Source: Nostoc sp. NIES-3756 (GTDB lineage Bacteria; Cyanobacteriota; Cyanobacteriia; Cyanobacteriales; Nostocaceae). From it: a DNA stretch of 64,000 nucleotides. Made by a program: the position numbers and the translations under genes. This document shows positions 1 through 9,943 of this stretch, piece after piece (position 1 is the stretch's first letter; every line of letters starts with the position of its first letter). The DNA is taken from contig NZ_AP017295.1 in NCBI RefSeq assembly GCF_001548375.1, positions 1,956,501 through 2,020,500 of the forward strand, written 5' to 3'. The notes beneath the pieces were generated by a model. The model ran no database searches, had not been told where the DNA came from, and saw only the letters and a list, made by a program, of their open reading frames with translations.

Positions 1-185
1 TCCGCTTCAGCTTGAGCGCGTCTTTTAAGCGCTTCAATTAGTGCTTTAGTTTCGCGCTTTACTTCATCAGTTTCACCAATCATTTCCGCTTCAACTATCT
101 CATCAGTTTGAGAGCTAATTTCTACCACGACGGTAGATTGAACAGTTTCTACAGTTTCGATGATTTCGATGTCGTTAGTATTCAT
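1..185 (-). CDS. N-terminus of an acidic hypothetical protein (cut by window edge)
   Basis: An open frame begins with ATG at 183-185 and runs off the left edge without a stop, so only about 61 residues are visible. A good ribosome site (AAGGAT, 8 bases before the ATG on the minus strand) supports the start. The visible part begins MNTNDIEIIETVETVQ, is rich in Glu, Ile, Val and Thr, and turns basic and heptad-like (KRETKALIEALKRRAQAEA) near the edge, suggesting a coiled coil follows. No domain is recognised. It lies downstream of htpX on the same strand, separated by about 115 bases of heptamer repeats, so it may not share its transcript. Confidence 0.6.
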   Translation of the reverse strand, partial: MNTNDIEIIETVETVQSTVVVEISSQTDEIVEAEMIGETDEVKRETKALIEALKRRAQAEA

Positions 186-201
186 AATTGAAATATCCTT
201 T

Positions 202-232
202 TAGTCAACAGTCCATAGTCAACAGTCAAAAG
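202..232. repeat. Heptamer-type short tandem repeat (STRR)
   Basis: Degenerate AGTCAACAGTCCATAGTCAAC units of the GTCAACA/GTCCATA type lie between the acidic protein gene and htpX. The same repeat class recurs at least eight more times in this window, always between genes. It matches the short tandemly repeated repetitive sequences known from Anabaena and Nostoc. Confidence 0.7.
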
Positions 233-300
233 TTGTTCTCTAATCCTCTGCTTCTTGTTCCCCTCCTGGGAGGGGTTAGGGGTGGGTTACTCCCTAATTC

Positions 301-1170
301 CTAACCTCTAACCGCTTGAAGTTGCTCTAACTTGAGCAGTGCTTGAACTCTTTCTTCTGTAGATGGATGGCTAGAGAACAAGTTACCTAAAAACTGCCCA
401 GAGATGGGATTGATAATTAATAAGGGTTCAAAAGCTGGGTTAGCATTTAAAGGTAATTGTCGTGCTGTGGCTTCTAATCTTTGTAATGCACGAGCTAGAG
501 CGCGGGGATTACCTGTTAATTTGGCAGAACCAGCATCAGCAGAAAACTCTCTGGTGCGGGAAATGGCTAACTGAATAATAGTTGCAGCTATTGGTGCAAG
601 CAGAACAGTTAACAAAACGCCTAAAGGATTTCCACCTCTTTCGTTATCTCGTCCCCCAACTCCGCCGAACCACAAGCTATAACTCACCATCTGCGCCAAG
701 AAGGAGATAGCACCAGCAACAGTAGCAGCTACAGCTTGTGTTAAGGTGTCGCGGTTAATAATATGTGTAAATTCGTGAGCAATGACACCTTCTAATTCAT
801 CTTCTGGCAATATATTTAAAATTCCTTCAGTAACTGCTACAGCCGCGTGTTCTGGATCTCGTCCTGTGGCAAAAGCATTAGCAGTTTGGCCGGGAACGAT
901 GTAAATTCCCGGCATAGGAATATTAGCGCGTTGCGATAATTTCCGCACAATGCGATATAGTTCTGGTGCTTGACTTTCGCTTACAGGCTGGGCTTGATAA
1001 GCTGCTAAGGCAATCTTATCTGATTGATACCATGAAAGCAGGTTTGTCACTGCTGCCAAGCCAATACCAATAATCAAACCGCCACTACCACCAATTACCC
1101 AATAACTAATAGCAATTAATAAGCCGCTAAGGGCAGCCAGCAAAGCAAGCGTTTTAAATTGATTTCCCAT
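301..1170 (-). CDS. htpX: M48-family membrane zinc metalloprotease HtpX
   Basis: 289 residues, the usual length of HtpX. HtpX is an inner-membrane zinc endopeptidase that degrades damaged membrane proteins. Two hydrophobic helices (about 8-28 and 33-50) are followed by the catalytic HEFTH motif (H132, E133, H136), and the third zinc ligand is the Glu of SRTREFSAD (about E208). Two further hydrophobic stretches lie between (about 142-165 and 183-203). The ATG start is preceded by AGGAGA at 8-base spacing. The gene appears monocistronic, with intergenic DNA on both sides. The family assignment is firm; stress control is inferred from the family, not seen in the sequence. Confidence 0.93.
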   Translation of the reverse strand: MGNQFKTLALLAALSGLLIAISYWVIGGSGGLIIGIGLAAVTNLLSWYQSDKIALAAYQAQPVSESQAPELYRIVRKLSQRANIPMPGIYIVPGQTANAFATGRDPEHAAVAVTEGILNILPEDELEGVIAHEFTHIINRDTLTQAVAATVAGAISFLAQMVSYSLWFGGVGGRDNERGGNPLGVLLTVLLAPIAATIIQLAISRTREFSADAGSAKLTGNPRALARALQRLEATARQLPLNANPAFEPLLIINPISGQFLGNLFSSHPSTEERVQALLKLEQLQAVRG

Positions 1171-1185
1171 GTTTTCGCTCTCCTG

Positions 1186-1756
1186 CTAACGGTGTATTAA
1201 TTTTTTTAATCTTTTCTAGACAACAATATTAGTGAGGTTGTACTTTGATTGTATCTACCTAAACAGTGATATATCAGGTAGAAATTCCGCTCTATCATGA
1301 GTACGGTTTTTACTCTTAATTAGAAATATTTAGTTCTGAGGTAATCATTCAAGTCTATTCTGATTTGAATGTATTGCTGTATACTTTTTTATATTTTATT
1401 TATCATTAGATATTAATAAAAGGTAAATAAGTATTTACTTTTTATGACACGGTACATTTCCAGTAGTGTATTCATGGCAAATAGTAAGCTACTGATAACT
1501 GATGATGAAATAGAGGCGTAGCAACTTACCACCTGTGTCAGACTGAGCTTGGGTGCAAATTACTAAAACGGTATTTTCCCTCTTCGGTTTGGCAAAGTGC
1601 AAGATTTAGAGTCATGAAAACGATATTTTTGCTCCACACCTGCATAAACCAGAAATATCTGTCGTGTAATTAAGTAACGACTGACGCAGCCAAGAGCTAG
1701 TCTCTTTAAGCATCAGTTGTTCTATCTATCATGAATCTAACAAGGAATTAAACAAT
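1186..1756. other. Long divergent intergenic region (htpX / secreted protein)
   Basis: AT-rich DNA between two divergent genes. It holds a small interrupted inverted repeat (CATTCAAGTC at 1346-1355 with GATTTGAATG at 1362-1371, one mismatch). I see no open frame with a ribosome site and no tRNA-like element. It probably contains both promoters, but I cannot place a convincing -35/-10 pair. Confidence 0.4.
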
Positions 1757-2302
1757 ATGAAATCTGCATTAAAAAAATACCGCCACTCTCAATTTAGGCA
1801 AATTATATTTGGTGTGGGAACTATTGTAGCCTTTATACCTTTTGTCCAACCACTAACGGTTCAAGCTTTACCTAGCCAACAACCCATGCAATTGGCTATG
1901 AACGATTGCATCGTGTCTATAACCACTAGTAGCGATAGCTATATTATTGATATTTGCCAAAAATCAAATCAAAAGATTGAGATGAATTTAAAAAATAAAA
2001 AAACAGGTGAGAAGATGAATTTGCCTGCAACGCAGATAGATGATAGTGGTAATGTATTTCGGGCGAGCATAACAATACGCGAAAGAATTAATCCCTTTTT
2101 GAGAAATATCCCTATGTATGCTCCAAAAATTACTAGCTATGAGTTGAATATACCAAAAAAACAGTTCACTGTTACTACAGAAACGAAGATTAATTTACCC
2201 ATAAATAATACAAAATCCGTGCAAGTTGAAAAATTAGGATATGTGTTAATGTCTTCCAAGCAAAACAGCAATTTTGCTGAAAATCCAGGGTTTATTGCTT
2301 AG
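1757..2302 (+). CDS. Small secreted protein of unknown function
   Basis: 181 residues, not recognised. A basic N-terminus is followed by a hydrophobic stretch (about 16-33) and a likely signal-peptidase site after VQA (residue 37), so it should be exported. The mature part is beta-rich by composition, with two Cys (C51, C67) that could form a disulfide, and many Lys, Asn and Thr. The ATG start has AAGGA 9 bases upstream. It stands alone and is convergent with the efflux permease gene. Periplasmic or outer-surface location is inferred only from the signal peptide. Confidence 0.7.
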   Translation: MKSALKKYRHSQFRQIIFGVGTIVAFIPFVQPLTVQALPSQQPMQLAMNDCIVSITTSSDSYIIDICQKSNQKIEMNLKNKKTGEKMNLPATQIDDSGNVFRASITIRERINPFLRNIPMYAPKITSYELNIPKKQFTVTTETKINLPINNTKSVQVEKLGYVLMSSKQNSNFAENPGFIA

Positions 2303-2453
2303 ATACAGTAGATATTTCTTGAGAAGAACTAACATCTACTTGTACAGGAATAGCTCTTTTCCTTGATTTGCTGCCATAGATAAACTCCTAAAATTGAGAA
2401 ATAAATGGGGAGTGGTAAAGAATTTCTCCTTAATTTATCTCCCCCATCTTGGC

Positions 2454-5400
2454 TTACCTACGACTATTTGAAGGAACCTTATCATCAAGACTAGATTCTA
2501 ACGATAGATGCTGAGGGTGTCGGCGGAAGCGATCGCGGATTTTGCTAATGACAATGTACAGGATGGGAACGACAAACAAACTCAACGCAGTTGAGACAAT
2601 CATCCCACCTGCAACGGCTGTACCTAATGATTTTCTGCTGGCTGCACCTGCGCCTATGGGATTGATCAATGGCCAAACACCCAGAATAAAGGATAAGGAA
2701 GTCATGAGAATAGGCCGCAACCTTTCTTCTGATGCTTGGACGGCGGCTTTGACAATTGGTAGACCACGCTCTCGTAATTGGTTGGCAAATTCCACAATCA
2801 AAATTGCGTTTTTACTTGCCAACCCAATTAACATGACCAAACCCACTTGGCAAAAGACATCATTGGTCAAACCCCGCACCCACTGCGCTGACAAAGCACC
2901 CAAAATAGCCAAGGGAACGGAGAACATAATAATCAGTGGGTCAACGTAGTTCTCATATTGAGCCGCCAATACAAGGAAGACGAACAATAGCCCTAATCCA
3001 AAAATTAAGGGTGCTTGACCACCCGATTCTTTCTCCTCAGCCGTAATACCTGACCATTCGTAACCCATACTGGCGGGTAAGACCTCTTTGGCCAACTGTT
3101 CCATAGCTGTAGTTGCTTGACCAGAACTATAACCAGGAGCAGCCGAACCGTTGATTGTAATTGAGCGAAATAAGTTGTAGTGGTTGATTGTTTGCGCCCC
3201 AGTTGCGGGAGTAATCTTCACCAGATTGCTCAGGGAAATCATTTGATTATTGGCAGAGCGGACATATAATTTACCGATATCCTCAGGATTAGAGCGGAAT
3301 GGCGCATCTGCTTGTACGTAAACTCGGTAAGTTCTCTGCTGTAAATTGAAGTCGTTGACATAGCGCGAACCCAAGTAAGATTGCAGTGTATTGAACACAT
3401 CGTCTACATCAACTTGTAGGGCTTTGGCTTTGTTACGGTCTATGTCAATTAACATTTGGGGTGTATTAGCACTAAAAGTACTAAATACAGCCTGTAAACC
3501 CGGAGTCTGATTACCGCGCATCATGATTTGCCCCATGACTTGCAGCAGGTTATCTAAACCACTATTACCGGCTCTGTCTTGCAGTTCAAATTGGAAACCC
3601 CCAAAACTACCTAAACCGCTAATTGCCGGAGGGCTAACTGGGAAAATTCTCGCTTCGGTAATGTTAGAGAAGATTCCCGCTAGTTTACCGATAATTTCCT
3701 GTGCTGATTGTCCTGGGCCTTGGCGTTCATCCCAAGGCTGGAGGGTGGTAAAGATAACGCCACTGTTGGCACTGTTACCACTAAAACTAAAGCCACCAAT
3801 GGCAAAAGTACCTGTTACTTCTGGCAACTTGAGGATTTCCTTTTCCACCTGAGCCATGACTTTGCTCGTGTAGTTAAGGGAAACGCCTTCTGGGCCTTGA
3901 ATAATGGTGATGAAATAGCCCTGGTCTTCATCGGGGATAAATGCTGTGGGTACGCTGAGATACACCCATCCTGTTAAGCCGATGGAGACGAGGAATAATA
4001 GGACAACGATCGCTCTCACTTTTACCAGATAATTAAGCGATCGCTCATATCCCTGGCGTAGCCAATCCAAGAATCTGTTTACGTAGTTAAAAATCCAACC
4101 TAACCAACCACCAGGCTTCTGTCCTCGACGTAGTAATAAAGCTGAAAGTGCAGGAGTCAGGGTAATCGCCAAAAAGGTGGAGATGGCCATCGAAAAGGCA
4201 ATGGTTAGTGCAAACTGTTTATATATCTGCCCTGTAGTACCTGGGAAAAAGGCAACGGGGACAAATACCGCAATCAACACTAAAGAAGTCGCAATTACTG
4301 CTCCAAACAGTTCTCGCATCGATTCAGAGGCAGCCTGACGCGGTGACATCCCCTCGTCCTCAATTAAGCGAGAAATATTTTCCACTACAACGATCGCATC
4401 ATCTACTACTAACCCAGTGGCTAATGTCAAACCAAACAAGGTCAAGGTGTTAATCGAAAATCCAAAAACCTTAATAAAAGCAAAAGTCCCAATTAAGGTT
4501 AGAGGTATGGTAACTACGGGAATGAGTGTAGTACGCCAATCCTGCAAGAAGATAAAGATTACCAAGACAACTAAAACTAAAGCTTCAATTAGTGTCTTGA
4601 TTACTTCCGCTAGGGATTCTTCCACAAATAAAGTCGTATCAAAAGCGACCTGATACTTCAACCCTGGGGGAAAGCTCTGCGCTAATCTTGCCATTTCAGT
4701 TTTGACTGCTTTGGCAACTTCTAGGGCATTACTACCTGGAGTGGGAAATATACCTATACCCACACCCTCATTTCCTCTAAATCTCAGAAACGAACTATAA
4801 TTTTCTGCCCCTAATTCCGCCCGACCAACATCTTTGAGCTTAATCAGTGTGCCATCAGTCCCGGTTTTAATCACCATGTCAGCAAATTCTGTTGCTTCCG
4901 TGAGTCTACCGCGAGCCTGAAGGTCTATTTGATACATCTGATCTGGTAGAGTCGGCTGCTGCCCAATTTGCCCAACCCCTACCTGTAGGTTTTGTTCATC
5001 AATGGCATCAATTACATCTTGGGCTGTGAGGTTGCGGCTAGCTAGGCGATTGGGGTCAAGCCACAATCGCATTGCATAGCGGCGTTCGCCAAAAATACGC
5101 GCCTCACCTACACCATCAAGCCTTTTGAGAGCATCTACTATATATTGGTCAGCATAGTTACTTAAAAATACAGTGTCATATTCCTGTTGGTCGGTATACA
5201 GTCCCATTGCCAACAGAATATTGTTGGACTGTTTACTAACTGTGACTCCAGTACGTTGTACAGCCTCTGGTAACTGAGGTTGAGCTATGGATACACGGTT
5301 CTGTACATCAACTGCGGCAATATCTTTGTCTCTTGATGGGTCAAATGTTACCGTAATTGTACTAGTACCAGAGTTACTACTGCTGGAGGTCATGTACTTC

Positions 5401-5627
5401 ATACCCTGAACGCCATTAATTTGACGCTCTAAGATACTCGTCACCGTGTTTTCGACAACTTCCGCGTTAGCACCAACATAGTTAGCATTGACAATAATTT
5501 GCGTTGGACTAATTTCTGGATAGCGATCGGTAGGTAGGGTAGGTATGCTAATTGCACCTACCAGCAAAATGATAATGGCGCAGACACTTGTAAATACAGG
5601 TCGCCTGATAAAGAAGTCAACAAACAT
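2454..5627 (-). CDS. RND efflux permease, HAE1/AcrB family
   Basis: 1057 residues, full length for an AcrB-type inner-membrane pump subunit that exports hydrophobic compounds using the proton gradient. The N-terminus MFVDFFIRRPVFTSV is typical of HAE1 permeases. The proton-relay pair in TM4 is present (GLVVDDAIVVVEN, D409-D410), as is the TM10 lysine motif (LIGLASKNAILIVEF). Two large periplasmic porter loops follow TM1 and TM7. It lies 157 bases downstream of the adaptor gene on the same strand and surely works with it. No TolC-like outer-membrane gene is in the window, so that partner must be encoded elsewhere. Substrate unknown. Confidence 0.93.
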   Translation of the reverse strand: MFVDFFIRRPVFTSVCAIIILLVGAISIPTLPTDRYPEISPTQIIVNANYVGANAEVVENTVTSILERQINGVQGMKYMTSSSSNSGTSTITVTFDPSRDKDIAAVDVQNRVSIAQPQLPEAVQRTGVTVSKQSNNILLAMGLYTDQQEYDTVFLSNYADQYIVDALKRLDGVGEARIFGERRYAMRLWLDPNRLASRNLTAQDVIDAIDEQNLQVGVGQIGQQPTLPDQMYQIDLQARGRLTEATEFADMVIKTGTDGTLIKLKDVGRAELGAENYSSFLRFRGNEGVGIGIFPTPGSNALEVAKAVKTEMARLAQSFPPGLKYQVAFDTTLFVEESLAEVIKTLIEALVLVVLVIFIFLQDWRTTLIPVVTIPLTLIGTFAFIKVFGFSINTLTLFGLTLATGLVVDDAIVVVENISRLIEDEGMSPRQAASESMRELFGAVIATSLVLIAVFVPVAFFPGTTGQIYKQFALTIAFSMAISTFLAITLTPALSALLLRRGQKPGGWLGWIFNYVNRFLDWLRQGYERSLNYLVKVRAIVVLLFLVSIGLTGWVYLSVPTAFIPDEDQGYFITIIQGPEGVSLNYTSKVMAQVEKEILKLPEVTGTFAIGGFSFSGNSANSGVIFTTLQPWDERQGPGQSAQEIIGKLAGIFSNITEARIFPVSPPAISGLGSFGGFQFELQDRAGNSGLDNLLQVMGQIMMRGNQTPGLQAVFSTFSANTPQMLIDIDRNKAKALQVDVDDVFNTLQSYLGSRYVNDFNLQQRTYRVYVQADAPFRSNPEDIGKLYVRSANNQMISLSNLVKITPATGAQTINHYNLFRSITINGSAAPGYSSGQATTAMEQLAKEVLPASMGYEWSGITAEEKESGGQAPLIFGLGLLFVFLVLAAQYENYVDPLIIMFSVPLAILGALSAQWVRGLTNDVFCQVGLVMLIGLASKNAILIVEFANQLRERGLPIVKAAVQASEERLRPILMTSLSFILGVWPLINPIGAGAASRKSLGTAVAGGMIVSTALSLFVVPILYIVISKIRDRFRRHPQHLSLESSLDDKVPSNSRR

Positions 5628-5784
5628 GGGTGGTAGGGAGTAGGGAGTAGGGAGTGGGGAGTGGGTTGAGATGAGGAAGGGAAAGAAGCACGGGGGCGGG
5701 GTGCGGGGGGATGGGGGGAAAAATCCTCTCCCTTGCTCCCTACTCTCTTGCCTCTTCTGCCTCCTGCTTTCTACCTCCCCTCAA

Positions 5785-7101
5785 TTAAGATTCAGGAACA
5801 ATAGGAACGCCATCACGGAGGTTTAACAGTCCTGAGGTAATGATTGTGTCATTAGGTTGTAATCCTGAGATGACTTGGTAATTATTGCCTCTAATGTCGC
5901 CTAATTGCACCCGCTTTTGCCGCGCTACTAGTTGCGAGGTTCCTTGGGGTGATTTTTCCGTTTGTTTTACATAAACAAAAGTTTCCCCTGCTACGCGAGT
6001 TACGGCTGTGGTTGGAACTAAAACTCCAGAACGTTGACTCCAGATAATCCTTGCCCGTACTAATTGGTCTGCTCTTAATTGACCATTCGTATTGTTATAC
6101 AAGGCTTTTACCAGAATTGATTGTGTATCATTGCTGGCATTGGGAGAGATGAAAAATACTCTACTATTACCTATAACTTGACCTTGGGTGTTCATAATCT
6201 CTACAGGCATTCCCTGACGCAATTGGGGGCTTCGTTCTAGTGGGACAGAGATATTAACTTCCAGGGGTCTGTTTTGGGTGATGGTTAATAGTGGTGTGGA
6301 AGTATTGACAAAATCACCTATTTTGACTGGGATATTGCCGACAGTGCCTTCAAAGGGAGCAGTGATTCTGTAATACTGGAGTTCAACTTGTTGTTGTTCG
6401 GTATTGGCTTGGGCTTGCTGTATAGATTTTTGTGCCTGGGCTATAGTAGCTCTTTGGGCTTGAATCCTAGATTCTATGGCGTTGAGATTCGCTTTAGCTG
6501 TAGCTAATCTGTTGGCATACTGATCTTTAGTTTGTCTAGATACTGCCCCTTGATCTGCCAAGCTGGCATACCTGTCATAATCTTGCCGATTCAATTGCAC
6601 ATCAGCAACATTAGATAATCTTTCTGCTTCTAGGGATTTGAGGGTAGCCTGAGCATTTAATAATTCAGCTTGGGCTGCTTGGGTTGCGGCATTATTACCG
6701 GTGACGGCTGCTTGTTGCTGTCTGGGGTCGATTTGAATGACGGCTGCACCAGTTGCGATCGCATCTCCAGATCGCACAAATATCTGGCTAACTTGCCCCT
6801 GTACTCTCGGTTGGAGCGTTACAGAACGCCGAGACTCTAAAGTAGCAACAAAGTCTGTACTTTCTTCTATTGTGCCGACTTGTATAGGTGATGTCTTAAC
6901 TCTTACCCCTGGCGGTTGAGCATTAGCGTTAGGAGGTGGGCTTGCCGGAGTAAGTAACCGCCAAGCTATAGCCGCTCCACCCCCTAATATTAAGATGGCA
7001 GCTAACAATAACCAAGGCCACCGTTGTTGCTTGGGAGGTAACTCACGGGATACCTGGGGAATACTGTCCTGAAAATCAGTTTGAGGCTCAGGGGATGACA
7101 T
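5785..7101 (-). CDS. RND efflux periplasmic adaptor (membrane-fusion protein)
   Basis: 438 residues. A cytoplasmic N-terminus is followed by one membrane anchor (about 28-50), then the order typical of AcrA/MdtA adaptors: a split lipoyl-like domain, a long Gln/Ala-rich coiled-coil hairpin (roughly 130-250), a beta-barrel (PFEGTVGNIPVKIGDFV onward) and a C-terminal membrane-proximal domain. It joins the AcrB-like permease encoded just downstream to an outer-membrane channel. Upstream is a 530-base region, which probably holds the operon promoter. The LysR gene next door points the same way and ends before that region, so control by it is possible but unproven. Confidence 0.9.
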   Translation of the reverse strand: MSSPEPQTDFQDSIPQVSRELPPKQQRWPWLLLAAILILGGGAAIAWRLLTPASPPPNANAQPPGVRVKTSPIQVGTIEESTDFVATLESRRSVTLQPRVQGQVSQIFVRSGDAIATGAAVIQIDPRQQQAAVTGNNAATQAAQAELLNAQATLKSLEAERLSNVADVQLNRQDYDRYASLADQGAVSRQTKDQYANRLATAKANLNAIESRIQAQRATIAQAQKSIQQAQANTEQQQVELQYYRITAPFEGTVGNIPVKIGDFVNTSTPLLTITQNRPLEVNISVPLERSPQLRQGMPVEIMNTQGQVIGNSRVFFISPNASNDTQSILVKALYNNTNGQLRADQLVRARIIWSQRSGVLVPTTAVTRVAGETFVYVKQTEKSPQGTSQLVARQKRVQLGDIRGNNYQVISGLQPNDTIITSGLLNLRDGVPIVPES

Positions 7102-7632
7102 GGCTTACAGCGAACCTTAAAGCTAATTAATTAAATAAAACAAGGATAATATATTGGCGAGGAAAATTACTTATTTTGTATGAAGTCACATAAATAATTT
7201 TGTGTTAGCTCATCCAAAATATACTGTTTTTATGATTTCGCCAATCTACCTAAAGGTGGGTGATTAAATCTAGGTTACAGATGGTGACTATGTATTGTCT
7301 TTTCTGTTATTGCGGAAATTATTCTAATCTTGCCGTCATTTTGTAATGTTCCAATTAATCACTAATATAAAACCATACTGGAGATTTTGGAAAAAATAAA
7401 TTTACTAACTATATATTAGTCATGAAAAATTATTTGATGAGTCAGAAAAAGTCTTGATATAAGTCAGAAAAAGTCATTTCTTTAGAAAAAACAAATGAGA
7501 AATGTTATTGGTCATTGGTCATTAGTTATTAGTCATTAGTCCAAAGTCCACAGTCCACAGTCCACAGTTTTCTCCCTTTCTCCCTGTTCCCCTGCTTCCT
7601 CCTCTCTTTCATCTCTCCCATCTTTCTACTCC
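7102..7632. other. Intergenic region upstream of the efflux operon
   Basis: About 530 bases. It contains two exact 14-base direct repeats AGTCAGAAAAAGTC (7440-7453 and 7462-7475), heptamer repeats (7508-7568) and a pyrimidine-rich run (about 7570-7655) just downstream of the LysR stop. No gene is seen. The promoter of the efflux operon should lie here. Confidence 0.5.
7508..7568. repeat. Heptamer-type short tandem repeat (STRR)
   Basis: A run of GTCATTG, GTCATTA and GTCCACA heptamers, ending in three successive GTCCACA copies. It lies between the efflux operon and the LysR gene. Confidence 0.75.
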
Positions 7633-8577
7633 CTACTCCCCACTCCCTACTCCTTGCAACAACATCTCCTCAAAAACCTTAGAAAGTCCGGTTTGAAAAC
7701 GTTGACGATGTTTGAGTTTGTAGAATGGGCGGATGATTTGGGCGTTCACATTCTTGCCGTTTTTGTTATCCATTATCCGAATTGCCCTGAGAGTTCCTAA
7801 TTGTATTTCTTTTTGTACCATCAATTCGGAAATACCAATAGCACCTACACCTGATTCAATAGCAGCTTTGGTCATTTCTCCGCTATTGAATACTAAAATT
7901 ACATTCAATTCGCTTAAATTAATACCCCAATTTTGTAAAGCTTCTTCAAAACGTTGTTGGGTTCCAGAACCTGGTTCTCGCATTACCCAAGGAGTTTGAG
8001 TTAGTTCACCGATTTCTATTTCTGGTTTTTCAAACCAAGGATGATTTTTGCCGACGACAACTTGTAGGCGATCGCTACCAATAATCTCATATTCTAGATT
8101 ATTCTGTAATTCTGGTTTGACATCTCCTTCCACCAACCCCAAATCGAACTGTCCCATTGCTGTACCCACAGAAATAGTCTCTGCATTAGCAAGAGTGCAG
8201 TTAACTGTAATGCCTGGGTATTTACTTTTAAATTCACTAATCTTACTCGGTAGCCAATAGTTACCAATGGTGAGGCTTGACCCTAATTTTAATTCTCCTC
8301 GTTGCAGATTGTTCAATTCTCGTAATCCCCGTTCAGTTAGCCTCACTTGGTCGAGAATTTTCTTAGCCTCTATTTGTAATAACTTCCCCGCTTCAGCAAT
8401 TTCGATGTGGCGACCAATACGGTGAAACAGTTTCACCCCGTACTCCTGCTCTAAGTTATGAATTGCTGCACTAACAGCAGGTTGGGTAATATAAAGCTCC
8501 TCTGCTGCACGAGTAAAGTGTAAATGTTCTGCAACGGCGAGAAAGATTTTTAGCTGTTCAAGTGTCATTCCTGCCAT
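7633..8577 (-). CDS. LysR-family transcriptional regulator
   Basis: 314 residues, normal LysR length. The N-terminal winged helix-turn-helix is clear (MTLEQLKIFLAVAEHLHFTR, then AAEELYITQPAVSAAIHNLE), followed by a linker helix and a periplasmic-binding-protein-like effector domain (about 90-300). The sequence resembles the CysL-like branch more than the RbcR, NtcB or CmpR regulators of carbon and nitrogen use, but the effector cannot be named. The start could be Met1 or Met4. A 650-base region separates it from a divergent DUF202 gene. LysR proteins usually regulate a divergent neighbour or themselves, so that region may hold its operator. Confidence 0.9.
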   Translation of the reverse strand: MAGMTLEQLKIFLAVAEHLHFTRAAEELYITQPAVSAAIHNLEQEYGVKLFHRIGRHIEIAEAGKLLQIEAKKILDQVRLTERGLRELNNLQRGELKLGSSLTIGNYWLPSKISEFKSKYPGITVNCTLANAETISVGTAMGQFDLGLVEGDVKPELQNNLEYEIIGSDRLQVVVGKNHPWFEKPEIEIGELTQTPWVMREPGSGTQQRFEEALQNWGINLSELNVILVFNSGEMTKAAIESGVGAIGISELMVQKEIQLGTLRAIRIMDNKNGKNVNAQIIRPFYKLKHRQRFQTGLSKVFEEMLLQGVGSGE

Positions 8578-8595
8578 TTTGTGTATCTCTAAAAC

Positions 8596-9243
8596 CTGTT
8601 GTCAAAACCTGTCCTACGGAACATTACGTGAATAATTAGTTTAAAATTTGGATTTTGATAAATTTAGAAGATTGTATCCTTTACTACTTTTGCCGAGATT
8701 TATAACTTGTATTTATCATTTTGACAAAGAAAAGTATTTGCTTCTATCGATTAGGTTGTCTAAAGTATAAATCAATCCAGCTTGAGACACCAGCTTTTAG
8801 TACTAAAGATAAATTTTATACTTCTTAGCCAGAATGTCATGCTAAGAAGAAACACTTTCTAAAGTAAAAATAAAGGATATCCATACAATGAACGGATGAA
8901 TAAATTGATTGTTAGAGAAACTTAACTTTTACTTCTTTTAGCTGTGATTACTAGTGAGCTATTTTTGTGGAATTTTAATATGAATAATTAGCCATCAATA
9001 GAGAGCGTAGGAATTGGGAATTAATAATAAGAGCAATTCAAATAGATAAGCACTAATAAATACACACATGCTTGATGCACCTACGCAAAAACTTATAATT
9101 CAATACACTGGGATTTTATCTCGATAGGTGAACAGTAAAATCCAGAGATATATTTTAGATTTTTTAATTTAACGATTTTTAAAATTACTGCCTTCATCGT
9201 ACTTGTTTTAGATACATATCTGCATTAAAATAAAATTTGAAAA
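8596..9243. other. Divergent intergenic region with a 9-bp inverted repeat
   Basis: AT-rich DNA between the divergent LysR and DUF202 genes. The only clear structure is a perfect inverted repeat, CTTCTTAGC (8821-8829) and GCTAAGAAG (8841-8849), with an 11-base spacer. It could be an operator or a terminator. No open frame is supported. Confidence 0.45.
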
Positions 9244-9372
9244 ATGAGTAAACAAAATAAATATTTCTTGAGAGCGCGAGTATCTTACCCGTGGCAGATT
9301 ATTTGGAAAGATATTTGCCGTTATTCTGCTGTTTTGGGAAGAAAAGCCTCCTTGATTAACAGGGAATTATTG

Positions 9373-9801
9373 ATGCTGTTAAAGTCAAAAAATACAGAAG
9401 AACTAGAACATAAAAAGAAGGCGGCAAAATTAAATCCGTCAAGAGTACGTGATCATTTAGCAAACGAACGTACCTACTTAGCTTGGATGCGAACAGGGAT
9501 AGCCCTGTTAGGTTTTGGTGTTGTGATTGTGCGTTTACGTGCCTTTCAAGCACCCCTAGTCCCTCGCCCTGGTACTGGTTGGAAATTAGGTTTAGTTTTT
9601 TCTTTGGTAGGTTTGCTCACAGTATGGCTATCAACAGGGCATTATTTTACTGTGCGTCGTGATATCGAGGAAGACACTTACGAACCGGCAGACCGTTGGA
9701 TAATTCTTTTTAGCCTAGCTGTGATGCTCTTGGGGGCTGGGGTTGTTTATTTTGTGTTTACAAGTCCTTTAGACCCCCTCAGTCCGGTTATCCCGGAATA
9801 A
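9373..9801 (+). CDS. DUF202 (YidH-type) small membrane protein
   Basis: 142 residues from the ATG at 9373. The DUF202 signature is clear: RDHLANERTYLAWMRTGIAL, then three hydrophobic helices ending in WIILFSLAVMLLGAGVVYFV. The function of the family is unknown; it is an inner-membrane protein. The frame stays open upstream to an ATG at 9244 (185 residues), but that start has no ribosome site and gives an atypical N-terminus. ATG 9373 has AGGG 8 bases upstream and yields the normal family length, so I prefer it. A strong hairpin terminator follows (9944-9980). Confidence 0.82.
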   Translation: MLLKSKNTEELEHKKKAAKLNPSRVRDHLANERTYLAWMRTGIALLGFGVVIVRLRAFQAPLVPRPGTGWKLGLVFSLVGLLTVWLSTGHYFTVRRDIEEDTYEPADRWIILFSLAVMLLGAGVVYFVFTSPLDPLSPVIPE

Positions 9802-9808
9802 TCATAAA

Positions 9809-9864
9809 GTCAGTTGTCAGTTGTCCATTGTCATTGGTCAATAGTCAATAGTCCATAGTCAAAA
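9809..9864. repeat. Heptamer-type short tandem repeat (STRR)
   Basis: Tandem GTCAGTT, GTCATTG and GTCAATA units directly after the DUF202 stop codon and before its terminator hairpin. Confidence 0.7.
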
Positions 9865-9943
9865 GGCAGGATTCAGTTGACAGTTAACAGGAGACAGAAT
9901 TTCTGAATTTTGAATTTTGAAGTGATTTCTCCCTCTCCCCCAT

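Noticed and set aside
9244..9372. N-terminal extension of the DUF202 protein from ATG 9244
   Set aside because: No ribosome site and atypical for the family, while ATG 9373 has AGGG at good spacing; kept only as an alternative.
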